Source: an uncultured Dechloromonas sp. (lineage in GTDB: Bacteria; Pseudomonadota; Gammaproteobacteria; Burkholderiales; Rhodocyclaceae). From it: DNA of 64,000 bases. Below the pieces are notes generated by a model that did no database searches, was not told the origin of the DNA, and worked only from the letters and a program-made list of their open reading frames with translations. The position numbers and the translations under genes were made by a program. Where the stretch lies: the NCBI RefSeq assembly GCF_945957265.1, contig NZ_CAMFKO010000008.1, forward strand, positions 47,587 through 111,586, read 5' to 3'. Shown piece by piece: positions 49,186 through 58,615 of the stretch. Positions within the stretch are counted from its first letter, which is position 1. The number at the start of each line of letters is the position of its first letter.

Positions 49186-49263
49186 ACGACGCGACAATCC
49201 CTGCCGACAGCCGGCAGCCGTGATAAATTCGCCCCCGACCAGAAATCGACCCTCAAGCCAGCG

Positions 49264-51693
49264 ATGAACGACCAATTCGACCTTTTTTCCCCCGAGGCCA
49301 AGCTGAAAGCCGAAGAACAACAATCCGCCACGGCGGAAGCCCTCGCCCTCCCCCTTGCCGACACCACGGATCAACCGCTGGCCGCGCCGAGCGAAACGAC
49401 CGGCGAGGACGACATCCTGTCCGGCAACGAGCCGCCCGCCCTGCCGCCGGCCGCCAGCGGCCCGGCCGACGACATTCCGCCGCCCGCCGACTACGCCGCC
49501 CGCCGCTATCTCGAATACGCGATGAGCGTCGTCACCGGCCGCGCCCTTCCCTCGGTAGCCGACGGCCAGAAGCCGGTGCAGCGACGCATCCTGTACGCCA
49601 TGCACCGCATGGGCCTGTACAAGAGCCCCAAGCACGTGAAATCGGCGCGCGTCGTCGGCGACGTGATCGGTAAATATCACCCGCACGGCGATTCGTCGGT
49701 GTACGACGCCATGGTCCGTATGGCGCAGGACTGGAGCCTGCGTTACCCCATCGTCGACGGCCAGGGCAACTTCGGCTCTCGCGACGGCGACAACGCCGCC
49801 GCCATGCGTTACACGGAAGCCCGCCTGACGCCCATCGCCGAACTGCTGCTGTCCGAACTCGACGAAGGCACGGTGGACTGGAAGCCGAACTACGACGGCG
49901 TCAATGACGAGCCCTGCCTGCTCCCCGCCCGCCTGCCCTTCTGCCTGCTCAATGGCGCCTCCGGCATCGCGGTCGGCATGGCCACCGAAATCCCGGCACA
50001 CAACCTGCGCGAAGTGGCGCATGCCGCCGTCAGCCTGATCCGCAATCCGGAAACCAGCGAAGATGACGTGCTGGCCATGATCCCCGGCCCCGACTATCCG
50101 GGCGGCGCACAGATCATCTCGTCGGCCGAGGAAATCGCCGCCACCTATCACAGCGGCCGCGGCAGCCTGCGCGTGCGCGCCAAGTGGAAGATCGAACCGC
50201 TGGCCCGCGGCCAGTGGCGTCTGGTCATCACCGAACTGCCGCCGGGCGTGTCCACCGCCACCGTGATGTCGGAAATCGAATCCTGCTCCAACCCGGTGGC
50301 CAAGGAAAAAGCCGGCAAGAAGGTGTTCACGCCTGAACAGCTCAACCTGAAGGCCGCCTTCCTGTCCGCCATTTCGGAATCCGGCGTGCGCGACGAATCG
50401 GGCAAGGAGCACGACGTCCGCCTGGTCATCGAGCCGGCCTCGTCACGCCAGGGCCAGGACGACCTGGTCCGCCTGCTGCTCGCCCACACCAGCCTGGAAA
50501 CCAACGCCTCAATCAACCTCACCGTGCTCGGCGTTGCCGGCGCGCCACGCCAGGCCTCGCTGTATTCCATCATCGCCGAGTGGTGCCGCTTCCGGCTGAC
50601 CACCGTCGAGCGCCGCACGCGGCATCGTTTAACGGCTGCCGAAAAGCGCATCCACATCCTCGAAGGCCGGCAGGCCATCCTGCTCGACATCGACCGCGTC
50701 ATCAAGGTCATCCGCGAATCGGACGATCCCAAGGCCGACCTGATCGCCCACTTCAAGCTGTCCGACATCCAGGCCGAGGACATCCTGGAAATCCGCCTGC
50801 GCCAGTTGGCCCGCCTGGAAGGCATCAAGATCGGAGAGGAACTGGCCAAACTGCGCGAGGAAGCGGCCGGCCTGAACAAGCTGCTCGACTCCGAAGAAGC
50901 CCTGCGCGCCTGCGTCGCCGCCGAAATAGAGGCTGACGCCAAGAAATACGGCGACGACCGCCGCACGCTGATCGAAGCCGACGCCAAGGTCACGCTGTCC
51001 GACACCAAGAGCCTGTCGATCCCCGACGAGCCGACCACGCTGATCGTCTCGAAGCACGGCTGGCTGCGCTCGCGCTCCGGCCACAACATCGACCCGACGC
51101 AGCTTACTTTCCGTTCCGGCGACAGCCTGCTCGCCTGCATCCCGTGCCGTACCGTCGATGCGCTGATCATCCTCGACCACCTCGGCCGCGCCTATTCCAT
51201 CCCGGCGGCCGACATCCCCGGCGGCAAGGGCGACGGCGTCCCGGCCACCTCGCTGGTCGATTTCCAGGACGGCGGCAAGCTGTGCCTGGCGCTGGCGGTG
51301 TCGAACGACAAGCTCTACCTGGTTGCCGGCGACGGCGGTTACGGCTTCCGCGCCAAGGGCGAGGATTTCCTGTCGCGCGGCAAGGCCGGCAAGGGTTTCC
51401 TGACCCTCGGCGACGGCGAAGCCCCGGCCATCTTCCAGCCCGCCCCGGCGGCCGGCAACATCGCCTGCCTCACGCGGGATGGACGCGCCCTGGTCTTCGC
51501 CATCGACGAAGTCCGCCTGCTGGCCAAAGGGCGCGGTCTCAAGCTGATCGACGCCGACCCCGGCAAGACGGCACTCGAGGAAATCGTTCCGGTCGTCGAC
51601 GGCGTCGCCGGCAAGCTCAAGGGCGAACGCCTGGAAACCTGCCGCGGCAACCGTGGCGGCAAGGGCAAGCCGGTCAGGGCGGCGCGCAAATAA
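49264..51693 (+). CDS. parC: DNA topoisomerase IV subunit A
   Basis: An 809-residue cleavage-rejoining subunit. Motifs: '[24 protein letters not shown]', the quinolone-resistance-determining region '[16 protein letters not shown]' with the sensitive-type Ser, and the active-site Tyr in '[14 protein letters not shown]'. The C-terminal beta-pinwheel is short, as in ParC. It has an unusual N-terminal extension of about 70 residues rich in Ala, Pro and Glu before 'YLEYAMS'. The partner parE is at 35659. A terminator follows directly. Confidence 0.95.
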   Translation: MNDQFDLFSPEAKLKAEEQQSATAEALALPLADTTDQPLAAPSETTGEDDILSGNEPPALPPAASGPADDIPPPADYAARRYLEYAMSVVTGRALPSVADGQKPVQRRILYAMHRMGLYKSPKHVKSARVVGDVIGKYHPHGDSSVYDAMVRMAQDWSLRYPIVDGQGNFGSRDGDNAAAMRYTEARLTPIAELLLSELDEGTVDWKPNYDGVNDEPCLLPARLPFCLLNGASGIAVGMATEIPAHNLREVAHAAVSLIRNPETSEDDVLAMIPGPDYPGGAQIISSAEEIAATYHSGRGSLRVRAKWKIEPLARGQWRLVITELPPGVSTATVMSEIESCSNPVAKEKAGKKVFTPEQLNLKAAFLSAISESGVRDESGKEHDVRLVIEPASSRQGQDDLVRLLLAHTSLETNASINLTVLGVAGAPRQASLYSIIAEWCRFRLTTVERRTRHRLTAAEKRIHILEGRQAILLDIDRVIKVIRESDDPKADLIAHFKLSDIQAEDILEIRLRQLARLEGIKIGEELAKLREEAAGLNKLLDSEEALRACVAAEIEADAKKYGDDRRTLIEADAKVTLSDTKSLSIPDEPTTLIVSKHGWLRSRSGHNIDPTQLTFRSGDSLLACIPCRTVDALIILDHLGRAYSIPAADIPGGKGDGVPATSLVDFQDGGKLCLALAVSNDKLYLVAGDGGYGFRAKGEDFLSRGKAGKGFLTLGDGEAPAIFQPAPAAGNIACLTRDGRALVFAIDEVRLLAKGRGLKLIDADPGKTALEEIVPVVDGVAGKLKGERLETCRGNRGGKGKPVRAARK

Positions 51694-51694
51694 A

Positions 51695-51716
51695 AACCGA
51701 GGCGCAAGCCTCGGTT
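51695..51716 (+). terminator. Terminator after parC
   Basis: Nine-base stem AACCGAGGC / GCCTCGGTT with a GCAA tetraloop (51704-51707), starting 2 bases after the parC stop. Confidence 0.85.
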
Positions 51717-51740
51717 GGTCGCTATCGCCGGCGGGGCGAA

Positions 51741-51920
51741 TCAGGCGGTTTTCGTCTCGGCGTGCATCACATCGACCTCCTCGTGCTCCCATTCCTTGAT
51801 GGTATCGGAGACGAGGCGCGCCTTTTCGTGCGGATCGGGCTGGTGATGATGCTCGGCGGCGAAGGTTTCCAGCGCGTCGTGGATCGCTTCGGCCTTGCTA
51901 TGGGCGTGATTATGGGGCAT
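51741..51920 (-). CDS. Small His/Glu-rich hypothetical protein
   Basis: A 59-residue acidic protein rich in His ('MPHNHAHSKAEAIHDALETF', 'AEHHHQPDPHEK'). The ATG at 51920 has AGGA eight bases upstream; the longer frame to 52007 would run through a terminator hairpin and is rejected. The His content could bind metal ions. No family recognised. Confidence 0.6.
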   Translation of the reverse strand: MPHNHAHSKAEAIHDALETFAAEHHHQPDPHEKARLVSDTIKEWEHEEVDVMHAETKTA

Positions 51921-51943
51921 GGACAAATCCTTTCCGGGAAAGC

Positions 51944-51972
51944 AAAAGCCCCTGGCGTTGCCAAGGGCTTTT
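51944..51972 (-). terminator. Terminator after phasin gene
   Basis: Inverted repeat AAAAGCCC-c-TGGC / GCCA-a-GGGCTTTT with loop GTT and one mismatch, 50 bases beyond the end of the phasin gene on the minus strand and upstream of the next gene. It should end phasin transcription. Confidence 0.8.
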
Positions 51973-52022
51973 GGGGGAGCAGCAGCGAGCAAGCCCGGCT
52001 GCTTCATGCGACTTCCTGACCC

Positions 52023-52577
52023 TTAGGCGGCCTTCTTGGCGGCAGCCTTCGGGGCAGCGACGTTGGCAGCCTTCAGGGTGGCGCTGGTGGCGGCGGCAAC
52101 GCTGGCTTCGGCAACTTCGGCAGCCTGCTTGGCAGCCTTGTTCAGGCCTTCGTAGGCTTCGTTGGCGGTCTTGATCGCGGTCTTGACGGCAGCGACGGCC
52201 ACTTCGGAGCCGGCCGGAGCGGATTCGAGCGCCTTTTCAACCAGGCCGGAGACCTTGGCGTTCGTTTCGGCAACCTGCGATTCGACTTCCTTGGCGATCT
52301 TGTCCTTGGTTTCGGACGCGATGGCGATCACGTTGCGGGAATACTCCATGCCCTTTTCCAGGGACGGGGCGGACAGTTCCTTGTGGATGGAAACGAAGGA
52401 CTGGACATCCTTGGCGCCCAGCAGGGTGGTCACGTTGGACAGGGTGGCTTCGAAAACCGAACGGGCGGCAGCCAGGTTCAGCAGGGCCAGGCGCTCGATA
52501 CCGTCGAACGTGGTGTTGGCAAAGAACAGGGCGAAATTGAAGCCGGACTTGGCGAAATCTTCGGGTTTGGTGAACAT
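52023..52577 (-). CDS. phaP: Phasin (PHA granule-associated protein)
   Basis: A 184-residue phasin of the PhaP family: 'MFTKPEDFAKSGFNFALFFANTTFDGIERLALLNLAAARSVFEA' region and 'VNTLLGAKD'-like 'VTTLLGAKDVQSFVSIHKE', then a long Ala-rich helix and a Lys/Ala tail of the histone-like kind. It coats polyhydroxyalkanoate granules and controls their size. It has a strong AGGAG site. TGC-rich palindromes upstream may bind PhaR. It is monocistronic, with its own terminator. Confidence 0.9.
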   Translation of the reverse strand: MFTKPEDFAKSGFNFALFFANTTFDGIERLALLNLAAARSVFEATLSNVTTLLGAKDVQSFVSIHKELSAPSLEKGMEYSRNVIAIASETKDKIAKEVESQVAETNAKVSGLVEKALESAPAGSEVAVAAVKTAIKTANEAYEGLNKAAKQAAEVAEASVAAATSATLKAANVAAPKAAAKKAA

Positions 52578-52622
52578 GGCGCTTCTCCTGGGGTTGGGGT
52601 GATTTTGTTGCCACAGTCATTT

Positions 52623-52694
52623 ATGTTGCACTGCAGCATGACTCAATTCTAACCAGCAGAAAGCAAATGTCAACAATTTTGTGCGGCGCAACAA
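52623..52694 (-). promoter_or_regulatory. TGC-rich imperfect palindromes upstream of phasin
   Basis: ATGTTGCACTGCAGCAT (52623-52639) and TTGTGCGGCGCAACAA (52679-52694) are imperfect inverted repeats in the phasin promoter region. PhaR repressors bind TGC-rich sites in front of phasin genes, so these are candidate operators. No mapping data are available. Confidence 0.4.
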
Positions 52695-52726
52695 TTTCTT
52701 AACAAAACCCGAAAAGCCGTTTTCTT

Positions 52727-53518
52727 TCAAGGCCCCGCGCTATCCAGGCCCAGTTCGCCCAATATCCTTGTCATGGCCTCGGCGGCCCCGAGCGGCAGGT
52801 AGTAGTCCACCATGTCGCTCAACTGGGTTCGCGCCGGGTTGATCTCGACCGTCGGGATGCCGTTGCCGACGGCGAAGAGCACCGGCTGGACGATGTAAGG
52901 AAAGATGCTCGAGGTGCCGATGGTGAACACGATGTCGAAGCCCTCCTCGAAGGCATCGATGAAGCGGTCGAGTTCATCCTCGGGCAAGGCCTCGCCAAAC
53001 AGCACAACCTTGGGCCGCAGCACACCGCCGCAGGACGGGCAGCGCGGCGGCACCTCGCGCCGGCTCATGTCGCCCGCCACCTCCTCGTGCTCGCAGGCCG
53101 TGCAGGCCAGCTCCTGCAGGTTGCCGTGGATCTCGACGATATCCGTGCTGCCGGCGGCGCGATGCAGCCCGTCGACGTTCTGGGTGAACACCATCGCCCG
53201 CTCCAGGTAGCGCTCGAGCCGGGCAATGGCCCGATGCGCCGCGTTGGGCCGGGCGCCGCGACAGTTTTCCTCGATCTGGATCAGGTATTTCCAGGTGATA
53301 TCCGGGCGTACGGAAAACACCTCGCCGGACAGCGCCTCCTCGATGCGCAGCCCTTCGTCGGTGACCTCGCTGTCGTAGAGCCCCCCCACCCCGCGGTAGG
53401 TCGGCAGGCCGGAATCGGCGGAAATGCCCGCCCCGGTGATGAACAAGGCGCGCCTGGCGCCTTCGAGGTGTCGCGCAATGGCCGAGATGGCCGCGTCGAT
53501 ATCGGGGGCGTGACTCAT
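52727..53518 (-). CDS. Sir2-family NAD-dependent protein deacylase
   Basis: A 263-residue sirtuin. 'ITGAGISADSGLPTYRGVGGLY' is the NAD site, 'FTQNVDGLHRAAGS' holds the catalytic region, the His is in 'IVEIHGNLQ', and two Cys pairs ('CTACEH', 'RCPSCGG') form the zinc ribbon. 'GTSSIFPYIVQPVL' completes the Rossmann fold. It removes acyl groups from lysines using NAD. It lies downstream of the FliL-like gene in the same direction, 16 bases apart, and may be co-transcribed. Confidence 0.9.
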   Translation of the reverse strand: MSHAPDIDAAISAIARHLEGARRALFITGAGISADSGLPTYRGVGGLYDSEVTDEGLRIEEALSGEVFSVRPDITWKYLIQIEENCRGARPNAAHRAIARLERYLERAMVFTQNVDGLHRAAGSTDIVEIHGNLQELACTACEHEEVAGDMSRREVPPRCPSCGGVLRPKVVLFGEALPEDELDRFIDAFEEGFDIVFTIGTSSIFPYIVQPVLFAVGNGIPTVEINPARTQLSDMVDYYLPLGAAEAMTRILGELGLDSAGP

Positions 53519-53534
53519 CGATCCGACAACCCGG

Positions 53535-53948
53535 TCACTGAATCAGGAATCTCGTAAACAGGACTTCCTTGACGCCCGTCTTCTGGTCTTCATGAATGAT
53601 GTGGTTGGCCAGTTCGATGATTTCCTCGACCAGTTCCTTCTTGCCGGCCAATGTCCGCAGATGCGCCTCGTCCTTGCCGGACATCAGCAAGATGATTTCG
53701 TGCTGGATCTTCGGCCGATAGGTGACCAGTTCGTGCGCCGCTTCCGGGGAGCCGGTCTCGAAAATCAATCCGAACTGCACGTAGGCCTTGGTGCCGACAT
53801 TCATCGTAAACACCATCGGCTCCGGCGCCCCACCGCCGCCATGATCGTTGGCCGATGCGGCGCCGGGGGTCAGGATGGCCAGCATGATGACGCCAAGCGC
53901 CAGGAAAGCTCTGCGAACGCGATGTGTAATGAACATGAAAGACTTCAA
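53535..53948 (-). CDS. FliL-like protein with cleavable signal peptide
   Basis: A 137-residue protein. An N-terminal 'FLALGVIMLAILTPGAASA' looks like a secretion signal with an A-x-A cleavage site rather than the usual membrane anchor of FliL. The C-terminal 'YRPKIQHEIILLMSGKDEAHL' and 'TGVKEVLFTRFLIQ' match the FliL domain. FliL supports the flagellar stator, but no flagellar gene is near. An ATG five codons inside is an alternative start. It is probably a secreted paralogue with an unknown partner. Confidence 0.7.
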   Translation of the reverse strand: MKSFMFITHRVRRAFLALGVIMLAILTPGAASANDHGGGGAPEPMVFTMNVGTKAYVQFGLIFETGSPEAAHELVTYRPKIQHEIILLMSGKDEAHLRTLAGKKELVEEIIELANHIIHEDQKTGVKEVLFTRFLIQ

Positions 53949-54019
53949 CTCGCCATCAATGACATGGTTTGAAACACTGTTTATACCGCCTGCACATGAA
54001 AATTGCTACCGGCAGGCAC

Positions 54020-56032
54020 TCACAATCCCTGCGGCTCCAGCTTCAGCCAGACGGTAAAGCTGGCGCCCTTGCCCGGCGCGCTGTGGGCGGTGATCCGCCC
54101 GCCGTAACGCTCGACCAGCGCCTGGCTGACCCACAGCCCCAGGCCGTTGCCGCCCGGTTTCTTGGCCGTGAAGAAGGGCTTGAACAGTTGCGCCAGGTCG
54201 GCTTCGCTGATCCCCGGGCCGGAATCGGAAACGATCAGCCGGATACCGAGCGGCATGTCGGCCTCGTCCCAATCCTCGACGCAAATCTTCAGCACGCCGC
54301 CGTTCGGCATGACCTGGATGGCGTTGACGAACAGATTGATGACCACCTGCTGCAACTCGTTCTTGTTGCAGACGATGCGCCGGGTCGAATCGATGTGCTG
54401 TTCGATCGCGATATCGCCCTTGTTGAGCAGATGGCGCACCAGCAGCAGGCAATCCTGGAGCAGGACCGAGGTGTCGACCGGCTCGAGATAGCCCACATAA
54501 TCCTGCGGGCGGGCGAACTGCAGCAGCTTGGCGACGATCAGCCGGATACGCTGGACCTGCTCGTGGATCAGCTTGATCTCGTGCGCCACCGGCTCGGTAC
54601 GCGGGCCGAGCACGTCGCGCAGCACGTCGAGATTGCCTTGGACGACGGCGATCGGGTTGTTGATCTCGTGCGCCACGCCGGCCGTCAGCTGGCCGATGGC
54701 GGCCAGTTTCTCATTCATCACCAGTTGCGACTGGGCCGCCTTGAGATCGGCCACCGCCCGCTCCAGCTCCGCCGTCCGCTCGGCGACCTTGATATCGAGC
54801 GACTCGCCCCAGCGCTTCAGCGACCCGGCCTGCGCCTGCAGCTGATCGAGCAGACGGTCGAAGTGGGCCGCCATGACCCCCAGTTCGTCGGCACTCTCCA
54901 CGTTGCCGACCCGGGCATCGTGATCGCCCTGCTCGATGGCCGTCATCGTCGCGTGCATGCGCTCGATGGGCTTGAACACGCGCCGCGCCGAAATCACCGC
55001 AAAGGCGCCGGCCAGCACCATGGCCAGCACGAAACACACCGCCACGGCAGCGAAGGCATGCCAGCGCGCCTTGATGAAAGGCTCCTCCAGGAAGCCGACG
55101 TAGAGCATGCCGATGCGCTGCTGCCGGCCGTCGAGCAGCGGCTCGTAGGCCGAGACATACCAGTCGCTGACGACGAAGGCGCGGTCCAGCCAGGTACGCC
55201 CCTTGTCGAGGACCGCCTCGCGCACCGCGGCCGACACGCGCGTGCCGATCGCCCGGGTGTCGCCGAACAGGCGCACATTGGTCGCCACGCGCACATCGCC
55301 GAGGAACAGCGTCGCCGTGCCGGCGCTGCCGAAAGGCAAGGCCCCGTCCGGATAGACGATGGCGTTCAGGTTGTCGATGAAATCCAGGTTCCTGTTGAGC
55401 AGCACCCCGCCCTCCAGCACGCCGATCAGGCGCCCGGCGGCGTCGAATACCGGAGCCGCCGAATGAATGACGATGCCGCGATCCTCGGTCTCCCGGCTAT
55501 CGGGTTTGGCGTTGGTCGTCCTGACGATCGGCGTCCGCGCGAACACGGCCAGCCCCGGCCTGATCGACTCGAGCTGCTCGGCCGAAAACACTTCGGTCAC
55601 CGTGCGTTCGCTGCCCGCCAGCGCCGAAGCGACGACCGGCCACTGCCCGGCCAGGCGCCGCCCGCCCTCCACGTCCATGAAGCGCAGGAAGTCGAGCTTG
55701 CGCTCCCCCTGCATGGCGGCGAGCGTATCGGCAATGGCCGGTGCGGGCGAACCCGCATGGCGCCTCAGCGCGCGCAGCAGACGATCCGAACTGGCCAGGC
55801 TGGTGACCGAGCGCCCGACCCCTTCGGTCACCCGTTCGTAATAGCCGTGCGCCACCGCCAGATCGCTGCGCACCTTGGTCGCCAGGAGCTGATCGAAATA
55901 GCTGCCGCCCCAATACGCCAGCGCCGCCATGATCAGCGGCAGGACGACCCCGAGCGGGACCAGCGCCAGCAGCAGCAGGCGCGCCCGGATCGAGCGGTCG
56001 GGATGAAGGATCAGAGGCCCCAGGCCTGACAT
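54020..56032 (-). CDS. Cache-domain sensor histidine kinase (AioS-like position)
   Basis: A 670-residue membrane kinase. A helix near residues 20-40, a long periplasmic Cache-type domain (about 45-325, with 'GIVIHSAAPVFDAAGRLIGVLEGG'), a helix near 330-355, HAMP ('RRVFKPIERMHATMTAIEQGD'), a coiled coil, HisKA with 'GVAHEINNPIAVVQ' (His near 453, NtrB-type) and HATPase_c with 'DSGPGIS' and 'GNGLGLWVS'. It overlaps the sigma-54 activator gene upstream by 22 bases. The pair faces a PhnD-like binding protein and a molybdoenzyme, like the AioS/AioR pair of arsenite oxidisers. Confidence 0.88.
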   Translation of the reverse strand: MSGLGPLILHPDRSIRARLLLLALVPLGVVLPLIMAALAYWGGSYFDQLLATKVRSDLAVAHGYYERVTEGVGRSVTSLASSDRLLRALRRHAGSPAPAIADTLAAMQGERKLDFLRFMDVEGGRRLAGQWPVVASALAGSERTVTEVFSAEQLESIRPGLAVFARTPIVRTTNAKPDSRETEDRGIVIHSAAPVFDAAGRLIGVLEGGVLLNRNLDFIDNLNAIVYPDGALPFGSAGTATLFLGDVRVATNVRLFGDTRAIGTRVSAAVREAVLDKGRTWLDRAFVVSDWYVSAYEPLLDGRQQRIGMLYVGFLEEPFIKARWHAFAAVAVCFVLAMVLAGAFAVISARRVFKPIERMHATMTAIEQGDHDARVGNVESADELGVMAAHFDRLLDQLQAQAGSLKRWGESLDIKVAERTAELERAVADLKAAQSQLVMNEKLAAIGQLTAGVAHEINNPIAVVQGNLDVLRDVLGPRTEPVAHEIKLIHEQVQRIRLIVAKLLQFARPQDYVGYLEPVDTSVLLQDCLLLVRHLLNKGDIAIEQHIDSTRRIVCNKNELQQVVINLFVNAIQVMPNGGVLKICVEDWDEADMPLGIRLIVSDSGPGISEADLAQLFKPFFTAKKPGGNGLGLWVSQALVERYGGRITAHSAPGKGASFTVWLKLEPQGL

Positions 56033-57396
56033 TTACGATCCATGGTCTTGCGGGAGATGCCCAGCCGGCGGCTGGCTTCCGACTTGTTGCCGTCGCAGGC
56101 CGCGAGCACGGCCAGGATGTGGCGCTTCTCCACCGCTTCCAGCGTTTCGTCGGTACCGGCCGGCGCGTGGATCGCGTTGGCCACCTCCGGCTCTGGGCCG
56201 ATGTCGAACCAGCCGAGAATCAGCGAGCGCTCGACCAGGTTGCGCAACTCGCGGACATTGCCCGGCCAGTCGTAGTCCGCCATGCGGGCCAGCGTGCGCG
56301 GGTCGAGCGCCAGCGGCGGCACGCCCAGGCCCGGCGCCAGCAGGCCGGTGAAGTGTCCGACCAGCAGGGGAATGTCTTCCGGCCGCTCGCGCAGCGGCGG
56401 CAGGGTCACCTCGAGCACCTGCAGGCGATAGTAGAGATCCTGGCGAAAATGCTGGGCCGCCACCTCGGCTTTCAGATCCCGGTTGGTCGCGGCGATGACG
56501 CGCACGTCCACCGCCACCTCCTGCTCCGAGCCGACCGGGCGGATGCGCCGCTCCTCCAGCACCCGCAGCAGCTTGGCCTGGGCGGCCGGCGGCAACTCCG
56601 AAATCTCGTCGAGAAACAAGGTGCCGCCCCGGGCGTAGTAGAACAGGCCCTCACGGCTCTGCTGGGCACCGGTGTACGCGCCCTTGATATGGCCGAACAG
56701 CTCGGACTCGATCAGCTCGGCCGAAATGGCCGCGCAATTAACCGGCACGAACGGTCCGTCAGCACGCTTGCTCATGCGGTGCAAGGCGCGGGCGGCCACT
56801 TCCTTGCCGGTGCCCGACTCGCCGCTGAGCAGCACCGTGGCGGGGGTCGGCGCGATGCGCTTGAGGCGGTCGCAAACCCTGAGCATGACGTCGGACTGCC
56901 CGACCACCCCCTCCACGTCGGCGGCATGGGTGCTGACCTCGCGGCGCAGGACGAAGTTCTCGCGGGCCAGCTGCGAACGCTCGAAACAGCGCTGGATCGC
57001 GTTGAGCGCCTGGGCCAGCGAAAACGGCTTGAGCAGGAAATCCGCCGCGCCGGCGCGCAACGCGTCGATGGCCGTGTCGAGATCGGCGTAGGCGGTCATC
57101 ATCACCACGTCGCCGGCAAAGCCGTCCTGGCGCAGCTCGTGCAGCCAGTCGATGCCTGAAACGCCCGGCAGGGCGATGTCGAGGACGATCAGGTCATAGC
57201 GGTTGCGCCGGAAAAGCGATCGCGCCGCCTCGACGCTGTCGGCGCAATCGACCAGACCGCAGCGCGAACTCAGCGCCCGCTGCAGGAAGCTGAGCATTCC
57301 CGGCTCGTCGTCGACCACCAGCACCGAATAGTGCAGCCAGGGCGCCTCGTTCATGCCCGCCAAGCTTTCTTCCATGTTTCCGCCATGCATCGTCAT
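56011..57396 (-). CDS. NtrC-family sigma-54-dependent response regulator
   Basis: A 461-residue regulator. The receiver has its Asp in 'IVLDIALPGVSG' (about residue 70). The AAA+ domain has Walker A 'GESGTGKEVAARAL', the sigma-54-contacting loop 'GAYTGA' (about residue 240) and Walker B 'GGTLFLDEI'. The C-terminal Fis-type helix-turn-helix is 'GNKSEASRRLGISRKTMDRK'. The start at 57396 has GGGGGA upstream; ATGs at 57375 and 57354 are possible. It should activate a -24/-12 promoter, and a candidate lies in the divergent gap at 57542, directing transcription of the binding-protein and molybdoenzyme operon. Confidence 0.92.
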   Translation of the reverse strand: MTMHGGNMEESLAGMNEAPWLHYSVLVVDDEPGMLSFLQRALSSRCGLVDCADSVEAARSLFRRNRYDLIVLDIALPGVSGIDWLHELRQDGFAGDVVMMTAYADLDTAIDALRAGAADFLLKPFSLAQALNAIQRCFERSQLARENFVLRREVSTHAADVEGVVGQSDVMLRVCDRLKRIAPTPATVLLSGESGTGKEVAARALHRMSKRADGPFVPVNCAAISAELIESELFGHIKGAYTGAQQSREGLFYYARGGTLFLDEISELPPAAQAKLLRVLEERRIRPVGSEQEVAVDVRVIAATNRDLKAEVAAQHFRQDLYYRLQVLEVTLPPLRERPEDIPLLVGHFTGLLAPGLGVPPLALDPRTLARMADYDWPGNVRELRNLVERSLILGWFDIGPEPEVANAIHAPAGTDETLEAVEKRHILAVLAACDGNKSEASRRLGISRKTMDRKCQAWGL

Positions 57397-57541
57397 CGTT
57401 TCCCCCGCCCGGATTTTCGCATGCCTGGCCCCTCGGCGGTTGCGTCACTTTGTCCTGGCGAGCGGGTCAAAAAGTCGCATCCTCCGCGCCGCGCGCGGCC
57501 TGTCCGACACAAAACCGGCGCCTCCACACGGCGCATTGCGA

Positions 57542-57557
57542 TGGTCTCGATCTTGCT
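57542..57557 (+). promoter_or_regulatory. Candidate sigma-54 (-24/-12) promoter
   Basis: TGGTCTCGATCTTGCT has GG and GC separated by exactly 10 bases and a TTGC -12 element followed by T, as required for sigma-54. It lies 128 bases before the PhnD-like gene's ATG, in a 288-base divergent gap shared with an NtrC-family activator gene. A TGTCCGACA hyphenated repeat near 57500 could be an activator site but is weak. The four bases after TGG deviate from consensus. Confidence 0.5.
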
Positions 57558-57684
57558 ATGCAGTAAAACGGCTAAAATGCCGGCTTGCGGTCTGCGTACC
57601 GCACGTATCAGGTGGCGCCCCGGCGCCTTGTAAGCTGCCGTGACATCCGCACGGCGGCGGTTGTTGTCGAAATCGGAGCTTTAC

Positions 57685-58560
57685 ATGAACCATTCCAGCA
57701 TGCGCCGTCTGGCGCTGAAGGCTGCGGCCGCCTGCGCCGTCGCATCGCTCTTCGCCCTCCCCGCCACCGCCTCCGACGCCGTCCTGCGCGTCTCGGCCAT
57801 TCCCGACGAAGCGCCCACCGAACTGCAGCGCAAGTTCGCCCCGCTCGGCAAATACCTCGAAGCGCAGACCGGCATGAAGGTCGTCTTCACCCCGGTATCC
57901 GACTACGCCGCCGTCGTCGAATCGCTGGCCACCAAGAAGATCGACCTCGCCTGGCTCGGCGGCTTCACCTTCGTGCAGGCCAAGATCCGCACCAACGGCA
58001 CCGCCATCCCCATCGCCCAGCGCGAGGAGGACGCCAAGTTCACCTCCAAGTTCATCACCGCCGATCCGGCGATCAAGGGCCTGGCCGACCTCAAGGGCAA
58101 GACCTTCGCCTTCGGCGCCCCGTCCTCCACCTCGGGCAGCCTGATGCCGCGCTTCTTCCTGCAGCAGGCCGGCCTCAACCCGGAAAAGGACTTCAAGAAC
58201 GTCGCCTTCTCCGGCGCCCATGACGCCACCGTCGCCTTCGTCGCCGCCGGCAAGGCCGAGGCCGGCGTGCTCAACGCCTCGGTGTGGGACAAGCTGGTCG
58301 AGGCCAAGAAGGTCGATACCGACAAGGTGCGCGTCTTCGCCACCACGCCGCCGTACTTCGACTACAACTGGACGGTGCGCGGCGATCTCGACCCGGCGCT
58401 CGTCAAGAAGCTGACCGACGCCTTCCTCAAGCTCGATCCGGCCAACCCGGAACACAAGGAAATCCTCGCCCTGCAACGCGCGGCCAAATTCATCCCGACC
58501 AAGAAGGAAAACTACGACGGGATCGAGAAGGCTGCCCACGCCGCCGGCCTGCTCAAGTAA
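57685..58560 (+). CDS. PhnD-family periplasmic oxyanion-binding protein (AioX-like)
   Basis: A 291-residue protein from ATG 57685 with GGAG upstream. A signal peptide ('AAACAVASLFALPATASDA') precedes a PhnD-type fold: 'VSAIPDEAPTELQRKFAPLGKYLEAQTG', 'DLAWLGGFTFVQA', 'GAPSSTSGSLMPRFFL' and 'AFVAAGKAEAGVLNASVWDKL'. Family members bind phosphonate, phosphite, or in AioX/ArxX arsenite, through Ser/Thr at a helix N-terminus or a Cys. It is the first gene of an operon with an iron-sulfur protein, a molybdoenzyme and PhnC/PhnE-like transporter parts, so it may serve both uptake and signal sensing. Confidence 0.85.
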   Translation: MNHSSMRRLALKAAAACAVASLFALPATASDAVLRVSAIPDEAPTELQRKFAPLGKYLEAQTGMKVVFTPVSDYAAVVESLATKKIDLAWLGGFTFVQAKIRTNGTAIPIAQREEDAKFTSKFITADPAIKGLADLKGKTFAFGAPSSTSGSLMPRFFLQQAGLNPEKDFKNVAFSGAHDATVAFVAAGKAEAGVLNASVWDKLVEAKKVDTDKVRVFATTPPYFDYNWTVRGDLDPALVKKLTDAFLKLDPANPEHKEILALQRAAKFIPTKKENYDGIEKAAHAAGLLK

Positions 58561-58615
58561 CCCGCACCGCACAGGGTCGCCCTGCGGGGCGACCCGATCC
58601 ACGAGGAGACAAACC

